A DNA stretch of 13,078 bases from SAR202 cluster bacterium Io17-Chloro-G7. Lineage in GTDB: Bacteria; Chloroflexota; Dehalococcoidia; UBA3495. Positions 1-5,523 of this stretch are shown piece after piece (the stretch's first letter is position 1; every line of letters begins with the position of its first letter). Location of the stretch: NCBI GenBank assembly GCA_002817055.1, contig MUCU01000044.1:1-13078 (forward strand), in the 5' to 3' direction. Below the pieces are notes generated by a model. The model was not told the origin of the DNA, did not search any database, and worked only from the letters and a program-made list of their open reading frames with translations. Made by a program: the position numbers and the translations under genes.

Positions 1-91
1 GCAACGACGCCCTTGCGCTTCGCTAACCCTTCTCCTCCGTCAGGATGGGTAGAGGACTTTCACCTCCAAGCTGCCGTTCATGCCCGGCACA
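1..91. other. Window edge, no gene recognised; possible dispersed-repeat remnant
   Basis: No open frame with a start and ribosome site is seen here. The stretch at about 44-91, with a purine-rich GGGTAGAGGAC followed by TTTCACCTCC and a GCCCGGCAC end, resembles intergenic repeat tails I associate with environmental Chloroflexota genomes. That is recollection, not a database match. It abuts the terminator of the neighbouring small gene. Confidence 0.2.
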
Positions 92-119
92 CAAAAAGAA
101 ACCCCTGAAACTCAGGGGT
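92..119 (-). terminator. Rho-independent terminator of the small CxxC protein gene
   Basis: On the minus strand an 8-base-pair perfect stem (ACCCCTGA paired with TCAGGGGT, 3-base loop) is followed by a T-rich run TTCTTTTTG. It lies about 40 bases past the stop codon of the gene at 161-448, the expected position for its terminator. Confidence 0.8.
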
Positions 120-160
120 CTCTTCTGCAACTACTAAGTTGATAGCCGATGTATCAGCCG

Positions 161-448
161 CTACTCTTCTTCGGATTCTTCACCGTCGGAGGTTTCCACA
201 ACGGCTCTAGAAACCGCCTTCGAGTCTTCGTTGTTGGTCCTATTGGACAATCGTGAATCCCCCCAAGAAGCGCCTTCCACATAGTTTTTAAACTCACGGG
301 TTTCGCCGCATGTCTGACAGATCCCAGGGCTAACCGGCCCAGTGGCCGACTGGATTACCCAATAATGCATGCACTGGGGCGCCTCTTCAATAGCGTCTTC
401 TGTGCGATCGCCCGGCTGTGGTATTGCGGCTTGTTGCGTCATTGTCAT
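161..448 (-). CDS. Small conserved protein with a probable CxH...CxxC metal site and acidic tail
   Basis: This 95-residue protein has no assigned function. Its centre (residues 26-55) carries Cys26 and His28 in a C-M-H-Y-W-V-I stretch and a C44-Q-T-C47 pair followed by G-E-T-R-E-F. Together they could bind one zinc ion as a minimal zinc ribbon; that is inference. I recall similar short proteins with an HYWxI...CxxCGxxREF pattern in Chloroflexota, but could not search. The C-terminus is strongly acidic (a run of Glu and Asp), suggesting a disordered or partner-binding tail. No signal peptide or membrane segment is present. The start at 446-448 has AAGGGG close upstream; a second ATG at 440-442 (two codons later) is equally placed and could be the true start. 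The gene stands alone with its own promoter (471-499) and terminator (92-119), giving a very short leader. Confidence 0.8.
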   Translation of the reverse strand: MTMTQQAAIPQPGDRTEDAIEEAPQCMHYWVIQSATGPVSPGICQTCGETREFKNYVEGASWGDSRLSNRTNNEDSKAVSRAVVETSDGEESEEE

Positions 449-470
449 CTACCCCTTTTCCGGCACCAAT

Positions 471-499
471 ATTTTAGCAGGTGCAGTGGTAATCGTCAA
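471..499 (-). promoter_or_regulatory. Sigma70-type promoter of the small CxxC protein gene
   Basis: Minus strand: -35 TTGACG (494-499), a 17-base spacer, -10 TAAAAT (471-476). Predicted transcription starts about 16 bases before the ATG, leaving just enough leader for the AAGGGG ribosome site. The promoter argues that the longer overlapping minus-strand frame at 449-715 is not a gene. Confidence 0.65.
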
Positions 500-1157
500 T
501 ATTCGAACGGACATTGCCGTCAAACAAACGCCCACTGAAGCCATCAGTAGATATGTTTTGCTCCATGACGACGAAATCTGGCATAATGTCCGGCTTTTCC
601 ACCGGAGCAACGCTTGTCGGAAACTCTGAATAATCTCAAAGAGTTTTCCGACGCTACTATGATGCGCCGTAAAATCCTTAGGTTCTAGAGGCTGGATTGC
701 GCTAGCCGCATGCATTGACCGGCGACCAGCGAATAAACACCGGACGGCTTTACCTAAATGAGAAATAAGGTCCTTTGTGGATTCATGTGCACGGTGGGTC
801 GAATCGGCATCTTCATTAGGTTAACCGAGGTACATAAAAAGTGTCGGCTTCTTGAGGGCATTGGCCTATCCAGGCTAAGGAGCGAGATTACATTGACGCA
901 AAGGGCCGATGAAGGTCAAGTAGTTGTATGGGGAGGCCATCGATTGCGTTACGGAGACTTAGCAGCGCAACAATACGTCGCGAGGGCTGGTATTGCGGAG
1001 GATTTCCCGCTCTTACTTTGATGAGTTCGATAGGGATGATATCGGCAGGAGACTGTGTTGTGGCTCGGGTTCCCAATATTGTATGTATCGGATTTTACGT
1101 AGGTCTTTAGGCCGGACCGGCAAACCCCCGAAAATCTCCGGAAATTTCCAAGTGGAT
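500..1157. other. Intergenic stretch with no convincing gene
   Basis: About 650 bases with only short open frames (best: 758-1021 plus, 888-1076 minus, 449-715 minus). None has a good ribosome site, a recognisable domain or clear coding character. I see no tRNA, terminator of strong form, or repeat array. It could be a decayed gene or a long regulatory region. Confidence 0.5.
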
Positions 1158-2228
1158 CTAAGTTGGCAGTTCAATTTGCCGGGTTACGACCCTGGTCACA
1201 CCCCAACCGGCTAGCCATGCCGAGTGTCGACCGTCGCCTCCTGCGGTAACGATCACAATATCGTCCATCGAGCGGACGATGGGCACCAACGTTTCCGGGT
1301 CGTCTTGGTCTATCCAGGCAGGCCAGTTTCGGTTGCCCCAGTGAGCCATGTCTCTTAGCTGGCGGATTGGCATCCGCGCGTTCTGGTAGATAAATTGCCG
1401 GACGTCGGGTTTGGATAGTCCTGAAGTCGCAATGTCTTGCGCATGCTCCGGACACAGCACCACTACAATTTGGGCGCCTGTCCCAATTTGATAGTAGTTG
1501 GAGACCCCGCCGGCTTTCATCGTGGCGATGATGGTTTGCAACACCCCGTATCCAGTGGGCACCGTGGTTTCCATTACCGTATAAACGCCCCTGATGCCAA
1601 TGATGGTCAACGTGCTGTCGGAAGGTTCGAATCCCAGTTCGACATGTCTGGGTTCCCAAGGACTCCGGTCTTCGTTTTCAGCGAAGCAAAAGCTATACCT
1701 CCCCGGTGTGGAAAGAGTCGCCTTGTCCATCTCGCCCGGAATGAGACCTCCCATGTTGCGTATCACCAAGCGCAACGCTCGCCCGATGGTAGCGTTGGCC
1801 CGCCAGCCTGGTCCGAAACAACCAACATCGGAGTTTATCTCCAACTGCTTGGCGATGGGGCCGTTGACGATGATTACCGGAGCGCCACCGCCGGTGGTGG
1901 CCGATACCCCGGCCACGTTGAACTCCTCCTGCAGCACCGCCCGCACGGCGGCAACCACCACCGGGAAGTACTCAGGAACGCACCCGGCCATGACGGCGTT
2001 AATGGCAACCTTTTCTAGGGTCACCTTGGCATTGCGGGGTTGGATAATTCCCAGCGAGGATGCCGGGTCCCCTCCATATCCCGACAGCATCCGGCGCACT
2101 GCCTCTTCGGTCGGCGGGACCACGGGCATCCCGTCGGTCCAACCTTGCTTCCAACAATAATCCTGAACGGCTTCGAAGCTGTCGGGAACGTCAATGCGGC
2201 GGGCTTGCAGGGCTGAGGGATTTACCAT
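1158..2228 (-). CDS. Conserved protein of unknown function, possible UGSC partner
   Basis: This is a complete 356-residue soluble protein with no signal peptide. I do not recognise a characterised enzyme. Conserved-looking blocks are G-W-T-D-G-M-P-V-V-P-P-T at 29-40, T-T-G-G-G-A-P-V-I-I-V-N-G-P at 111-124, G-P-G-W-R-A-N-A-T-I-G-R-A at 139-151, and A-E-N-E-D-R-S-P-W-E-P at 173-183. The glycine-rich and charged blocks look like a ligand-binding or active site. Cysteines lie at 25, 83, 137, 171 and 259, with no CxxC pair. From memory, proteins with the TDG-PVVPPT opening occur next to, or fused with, UGSC-type domains; this is recollection and needs a search. Here it follows the UGSC selenoprotein gene on the same strand after 316 bases, so it may have its own promoter. 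The ATG at 2226-2228 has AGGAG three bases upstream, a rather tight spacing. Confidence 0.8.
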   Translation of the reverse strand: MVNPSALQARRIDVPDSFEAVQDYCWKQGWTDGMPVVPPTEEAVRRMLSGYGGDPASSLGIIQPRNAKVTLEKVAINAVMAGCVPEYFPVVVAAVRAVLQEEFNVAGVSATTGGGAPVIIVNGPIAKQLEINSDVGCFGPGWRANATIGRALRLVIRNMGGLIPGEMDKATLSTPGRYSFCFAENEDRSPWEPRHVELGFEPSDSTLTIIGIRGVYTVMETTVPTGYGVLQTIIATMKAGGVSNYYQIGTGAQIVVVLCPEHAQDIATSGLSKPDVRQFIYQNARMPIRQLRDMAHWGNRNWPAWIDQDDPETLVPIVRSMDDIVIVTAGGDGRHSAWLAGWGVTRVVTRQIELPT

Positions 2229-2544
2229 GATCTCCTGCCTAAGAAAAATTATTTTATATGTCGTCTGGCTTTAACAAAACCGTCAAGATGTAGCAGTTTG
2301 GGGTTTTGGTGTACTAATCGTCGATTTGATCGAGATCACGTTTACGCCGTAGCCGGGAGCGCCACGGTCCCAGGTAAAACGGGCCAGCGATGGGATTTCT
2401 CATGAGGCATGGTTGTTTGCGAGACGCAGAACCCCAAGGGTCACTGTCTCGGAGCCGACTTGAATCGGCGATAGATATTAGACGCAATCGTTCCCTGGGT
2501 TGTGAAGATCAAGGCTCAACCCGGTGGATTCCGGAATTCGGCGT
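2229..2544. other. 316-base spacer between the UGSC gene and the 356-residue protein gene
   Basis: No gene is seen. The minus strand holds a 6-base-pair hairpin (GGGTTG at 2497-2502 with CAACCC at 2517-2522) shortly after the UGSC stop, but without a T-run it is not a clear terminator. Near the right-hand gene start there is an AT-rich patch with -10-like AATAAT (2248-2253) 18 bases from TTGTTA (2272-2277), a weak promoter candidate. Confidence 0.4.
2248..2277 (-). promoter_or_regulatory. Weak promoter candidate for the 356-residue protein gene
   Basis: Minus strand: TTGTTA (2272-2277), 18-base spacer, AATAAT (2248-2253). TAAAAT at 2251-2256 is an alternative -10 with a 15-base spacer, and TTGACG at 2281-2286 lies too far (22 bases) from TATAAA. 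The AT-rich block is about 20 bases from the start codon, so a promoter is plausible but not well defined. Confidence 0.3.
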
Positions 2545-3075
2545 CTAGTCGCCCGTAACTAACCCCACTATTTCGGGAGCGAACTCGTGGGCCATAGCCC
2601 TAACGTCTTCGGAGCTTCGGGTAGCCAAGGGGCTGGGCAGGACCACGATGCGCACGCCGGGCATTCCCAAGGCTGTCGCCCTAGCGTGGGCTGCCCGGTC
2701 AAACGTGCGGGTTATAACGCTAACGGACGGTATGCCTTGAGACTCGGTTTTTACTGTGTCGTGGAGACCCCACGCCGTGCAAGAGCCTCAATCAGCGATG
2801 GCGTGAACCACCACGTCGCACTGGGATGTTAGCAAGTCGAGGGTCTCATCGGCGCACGGGGCGCTGTAGCTAAACTTGGTTGCGTAGACGACTTTTTCGG
2901 CCCCAAAGTCGTTGACCAAAACCTCTTCAAGTTCACGCAGAAACGAATCTGCGTGGTACTTGCGATTTTCCAGCAGCCCCACTACCTTCCCGCGCAAATC
3001 GGGAAGCTTTGGGCTCAGCCCAAGTTCTTCCGGCACATCTTCGGCGGTGGGGTCGAGAATCTGAATGTTGGGCAT
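2545..3075 (-). CDS. UGSC family selenoprotein (TGA at 2788-2790 read as selenocysteine)
   Basis: With the in-frame TGA read through, the protein has 176 residues: 95 before selenocysteine 96 and 80 after it, ending at TAG 2545-2547. The motif is Sec96-G-S-C99, a UxxC redox pair like the CxxC of thioredoxin-fold and reductase proteins, preceded by V-V-V-H-A-I-A-D and followed by T-A-W-G-L-H-D. This matches the UGSC family signature, whose members use Sec or Cys at the first position. Residues 20-60 (L-R-G-K-V-V-G-L-L-E-N-R-K-Y-H-A-D) also fit my memory of the family. Further cysteines are C74 and C86. The role is a presumed thiol/selenol redox or reductase function; the substrate is unknown. 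I chose ATG 3073-3075 because GGGAG lies seven to eight bases upstream; earlier in-frame ATGs at 3088-3090 and 3157-3159 lack this. The gene follows the GuaB3-like gene by 113 bases. Read conventionally, the product would stop at 95 residues. Confidence 0.85.
2738..2790 (-). promoter_or_regulatory. Candidate bacterial SECIS element for the UGSC selenoprotein
   Basis: In the mRNA, the apical hairpin CGUGG-GGUCU-CCACG (2774 to 2760) begins 13 bases after the UGA, and its 5-base loop begins 18 bases after the UGA with G in both first positions. This fits the known bacterial SECIS pattern (loop about 16-37 bases away, a G among the first two loop bases). A lower 8-base-pair stem joins UGAGGCUC (2790-2783), which includes the UGA itself, to GAGUCUCA (2745-2738), with one G-U pair. 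The element would bind SelB to recode the UGA. Confidence 0.7.
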
Positions 3076-3153
3076 GTTTAATTCTCCCATGGTGAAAAGT
3101 TTGAGGCGCCTAGGTCCGGAAGAACGGAATTGCGGGTGTGCCGGAATGTGAAG

Positions 3154-3177
3154 CCCCAAGGGCTCAGATCCTTGGGG
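3154..3177 (-). other. Hairpin between the GuaB3-like and UGSC genes
   Basis: A perfect 8-base-pair inverted repeat (CCCCAAGG with CCTTGGGG, 8-base loop) lies 12 bases past the stop of the gene at 3189-4331. There is no T-run after it on the minus strand, so it is a weak or partial terminator at most. It may lower or stabilise expression of the downstream selenoprotein gene rather than end the transcript. Confidence 0.45.
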
Positions 3178-3188
3178 TATTGGAATTC

Positions 3189-4331
3189 TTAACCGACGCC
3201 GGAGTATTGGAAGAACTTTCCTTCGGTCTTAATGGCCGGTGCGATCACCATTTCGGCTTTGTGCAAATCCCGGATCGTGTATGCGCCGCACATGCCCATG
3301 GCTACGCGCAAGGCACCCATGAGATTCTGGGTTCCATCGGTCCTAGAAGTTGGTCCGAATAATATCTGGCGCAGGCTACCTTTGGTGCCCACCTTGATGC
3401 GTGTTCCTCTTGGCAACTCAGGGTGGGCGTTGGCCATGCCCCAGTTAAAGCCATGGCCCGGCGCCTCGTCGGCTTGAGCGAAGGGCGTTCCCAGCATCAC
3501 GGCGTCCGCTCCGCTAACGATGGCCTTGCAAATGTCGCCGCCCGTTCGAAAACCACCGTCGGTAATAATGTTCACGTAGCGGCCAGTGCGGCGGTAGTAA
3601 TCTTCCCTGGCGGCTGCGCACTCTAGGGTGGCGCTTACTTGAGGCACACCGACTCCCACGACTTCCCGAGTGGTGCAAGCGGCTCCCGGACCGACGCCGA
3701 CCAGCACTCCGTCGATCCCGGTCTCCATCAACTCTTGGGCCACATCGTAAGTCACGCAGTTTCCCACCACCACAGGCACCTTCAAAGCTTTGACCAGTTC
3801 GGAAAAGATTAAGCCGCGGTAACTGCGGGACATGTGTCTGGCGGTGGTGACCGTGGACTGCACAAACACCAAGTCCGCTCCGGCTTCAACGGCTAGGGGA
3901 GACATGCGTTTTGTATTCTGGGGAGTGAAAGAAACGGCGCATGTTGCGCCGGATGCCCGAATTTCTTCTACACGCCGACCAACCAGCTCTTCGCGAATGG
4001 GCTCCGAGTAGACTTGCTGCAGGTATTGGGTTACGTCTTCTTGAGAAGTGGAGATTATTTCTTCCAGAACGGAATATGGATCTTCGTAGCGAGTATATAG
4101 ACCTTCAGCGTTTAGTACGCCCAGTCCACCCATTTCATGCATCAGGCTTGCGAAGTGGGGGGAGACCGCACCGTCCATGGCTGAGGCTAAGACGGGGATG
4201 TCAAAGCTCCGGTCACCAATCGTCATTTTGGTGGAGGTCAACTCCGGGTTGATAGTCACCTGGCCAGGAACAATCGCCACTTCGTCGAAACCGTAAACCC
4301 TTTCCAGTTCCTTAAATAGGCGCCTACCCAT
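3189..4331 (-). CDS. guaB3: GuaB3-family IMP dehydrogenase-like protein
   Basis: The 380-residue protein is an IMPDH/GMP reductase-type TIM barrel that lacks the pair of CBS domains of ordinary IMP dehydrogenase, as in the GuaB3 group. The catalytic loop is V-G-P-G-A-A-C219-T-T-R-E-V-V-G-V-G-V-P, where the cysteine would form the covalent bond with the purine nucleotide. The phosphate-binding segment I-T-D-G-G-F-R-T-G-G-D-I at 256-267 and G-A-D-A-V-M-L-G at 274-281 are also present. The C-terminal P-R-G and G-P-T-S-R-T-D-G-T-Q-N-L-M-G-A-L-R blocks resemble mycobacterial GuaB3. The family oxidises IMP to XMP or acts on related purine nucleotides; the exact reaction here is not settled by sequence. 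The ATG at 4329-4331 is supported by GAGGT eight bases upstream and a good promoter. The UGSC selenoprotein gene follows on the same strand. Confidence 0.88.
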   Translation of the reverse strand: MGRRLFKELERVYGFDEVAIVPGQVTINPELTSTKMTIGDRSFDIPVLASAMDGAVSPHFASLMHEMGGLGVLNAEGLYTRYEDPYSVLEEIISTSQEDVTQYLQQVYSEPIREELVGRRVEEIRASGATCAVSFTPQNTKRMSPLAVEAGADLVFVQSTVTTARHMSRSYRGLIFSELVKALKVPVVVGNCVTYDVAQELMETGIDGVLVGVGPGAACTTREVVGVGVPQVSATLECAAAREDYYRRTGRYVNIITDGGFRTGGDICKAIVSGADAVMLGTPFAQADEAPGHGFNWGMANAHPELPRGTRIKVGTKGSLRQILFGPTSRTDGTQNLMGALRVAMGMCGAYTIRDLHKAEMVIAPAIKTEGKFFQYSGVG

Positions 4332-4392
4332 CCGTTTTTACCTCTGTTTTAGGCTTTATATGTGTCTTTCGGCTGTTTGTCTATGTAGCTTG

Positions 4393-4421
4393 AATTTATC
4401 GGAAATGTGATGAAAAGTCAA
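4393..4421 (-). promoter_or_regulatory. Sigma70-type promoter of the guaB3-like gene
   Basis: Minus strand: -35 TTGACT (4416-4421), 17-base spacer, -10 TAAATT (4393-4398). The predicted start is near 4386, giving a leader of roughly 55 bases before the ATG at 4331. It probably drives the GuaB3-like gene and, at least in part, the UGSC gene. Confidence 0.65.
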
Positions 4422-4939
4422 TAAAAAAGACACCCGACGGACTACTTAAATCCGGCCTGAAATCGTGACTGAAGTAAGGTCCTGAAGAGAAGACTGGGCC
4501 GGAAGCAACGGGTTACAAATGTAGAGGACAAACTACAACTAGAAACAACAACTAGATAGAACAATGGGAACAAGCGATTGTACATACGGAACGATGGAAC
4601 AATTGATCGCCGGAACTATAGTATGTAGCAGACATTTCCTGGCTGATCCTCTTGGTGGGTCTCAACCTGGAAAAATGTCTGACTATTTTAGCCTCCTTCC
4701 TGAGCATCGTTGGCGTGGCATATATGGGCTCAAACTCGCCGGTATAGAACCGTGGGTCAGTCTGCTTCTGAGAACTCTGACACTTGACTCGAAGCCGCCA
4801 TAGGGTGAAGGGCGGTAACCAAGGGCGAATAGCGTGCCTAGAGAAGTTCGAATGGAGTTTATTTGGTATATAGACCGAAATGTATGGGTTTGGAGGCGAA
4901 TTTATAACTAAAAGACCCTGCGAAGAAGGGTGCGGCCTA
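4422..4939. other. Intergenic stretch upstream of the 5S gene, no gene recognised
   Basis: This stretch of about 520 bases shows no end-of-23S signature, no tRNA and no SRP, RNase P or tmRNA motif that I can recognise. A plus-strand frame at 4564-4803 (79 codons) lacks a ribosome site and a recognisable domain. A 9-base direct repeat ACAACTAGA occurs at 4535-4543 and 4548-4556 in an A/C-rich patch. Confidence 0.45.
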
Positions 4940-4968
4940 TTGCGGACTTGTGAAAAATAGTGCATACT
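4940..4968 (+). promoter_or_regulatory. Weak promoter candidate for the 5S rRNA gene
   Basis: TTGCGG (4940-4945), 17-base spacer, CATACT (4963-4968). Spacing is ideal and the predicted start (about 4975) is just ahead of the 5S gene, but both hexamers are only partial matches to consensus. Confidence 0.35.
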
Positions 4969-4981
4969 GACGTTGTTGTTG

Positions 4982-5103
4982 TCTCCTGGTGGTTCGAGCG
5001 AGGTGGACCCACCCGTTCCCATCTCGAACACGGTAGTGAAACGCTTCAGCGCCGACGATACTGCTCTGGTGACGGGGTGGGAAAATAGGTCACCGCCGGG
5101 GGG
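4982..5103 (+). rRNA. rrf: 5S ribosomal RNA
   Basis: The conserved 5S core is clear: GGTGGACCCACCCGTTCCCA then CTCGAACACGGTAGTGAAACG, followed by CAGCGCCGACGATACTGC. The ends pair to form helix I (CCTGGTGG at 4985-4992 with CCGCCGGG at 5093-5100), and pairing extends outward about three more bases, which sets the approximate boundaries and a length near 122 bases. Exact ends may differ by a few bases. No 23S or 16S gene is next to it in this window; the neighbours are protein genes on both sides. Confidence 0.92.
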
Positions 5104-5523
5104 CAATACTAACACAACTGGGGCTCGTTAAGAAGCCGATCTGCCTCGCCCTGCTGGGTTCTCCGGGCATTAGTTCCGGCGATCTGGAGCTAGTCACAAA
5201 GGTTTCTTCTAAAGATTAGCATCGAGTAGCTGTGGACCCATATCCCCGGTAGCCACGTTTGACCACGGGCATTACGTCTAAAAGCCGCTCTCACTTACCT
5301 TTACACTATTAGGGGCGTCCCTTATAATCGACTCATTAGTGGCGGGGTTGTATTTGGGCCGAATGCCAGGCGAGCAGGGTTGGGTGGACTCGATCAGTGG
5401 GGAGCGCCTTTCACAACAGGCCACTGGAAGCTTTCCAGGGCAGTTTAAATCAAGCCAGTATAAATCCGGATGCATGAACAATCATGGTTCCCAACCCTCA
5501 TCCTCAACCACCAGGAGCGGATA
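5104..5523 (+). other. Spacer and clpC leader
   Basis: About 420 bases without a gene. It contains a 7-base-pair hairpin (TAGTTCC at 5171-5177 with GGAGCTA at 5186-5192) that lacks a strong T-run. The clpC promoter lies at 5300-5328, followed by an untranslated leader of about 190 bases with two small hairpins (CAGTGG 5395-5400 with CCACTG 5421-5426; CTGGAA 5424-5429 with TTCCAG 5433-5438, mutually exclusive). I see no CIRCE element and no CtsR-type repeat. Confidence 0.45.
5300..5328 (+). promoter_or_regulatory. Sigma70-type promoter of clpC
   Basis: -35 TTTACA (5300-5305), 17-base spacer, perfect -10 TATAAT (5323-5328). The predicted start near 5335 gives a long leader to the ATG at 5524. 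It looks like a housekeeping promoter rather than a heat-shock one. Confidence 0.7.

Noticed and set aside
449..715. Minus-strand open frame of 88 codons just upstream of the small CxxC gene
   Set aside because: It contains the promoter of the next gene and has no good start signal or domain.
758..1021. Plus-strand open frame of 87 codons
   Set aside because: No ribosome site upstream, no recognisable domain, and competing frames of similar length on the other strand.
1621..1640. GGTTCGAATCCCA, resembling a tRNA T-arm
   Set aside because: It lies inside the 356-residue protein gene, and no acceptor stem or anticodon arm can be formed around it.
2788..2790. TGA as an ordinary stop, with the downstream half as an unrelated pseudogene fragment
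   Set aside because: The motif around the TGA, 80 open codons in the same frame and the SECIS-like fold fit recoding better than a chance nonsense mutation.
2587..2832. Plus-strand open frame of 81 codons opposite the UGSC gene
   Set aside because: It is the mirror of the C-terminal half of the selenoprotein and has no ribosome site or known domain.
4564..4803. Plus-strand open frame of 79 codons upstream of the 5S gene
   Set aside because: No ribosome site, no known domain, and composition not clearly coding.
4552..5115. A 187-codon minus-strand open frame covering the 5S gene
   Set aside because: Its first part is the antisense of 5S rRNA (an L-P-P-G-G-D-L-F-S-H-P-V-T-R type sequence, a well-known spurious translation), and the rest has no recognisable domain.
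5470..5523. An 18-residue N-terminal extension of ClpC from ATG 5470
   Set aside because: The AGGAG site fits only ATG 5524, and the extra residues do not resemble the ClpC N-terminus.
5329..5523. A T-box, CIRCE or CtsR regulatory element in the clpC leader
   Set aside because: None of the defining motifs could be found; only small hairpins are present.
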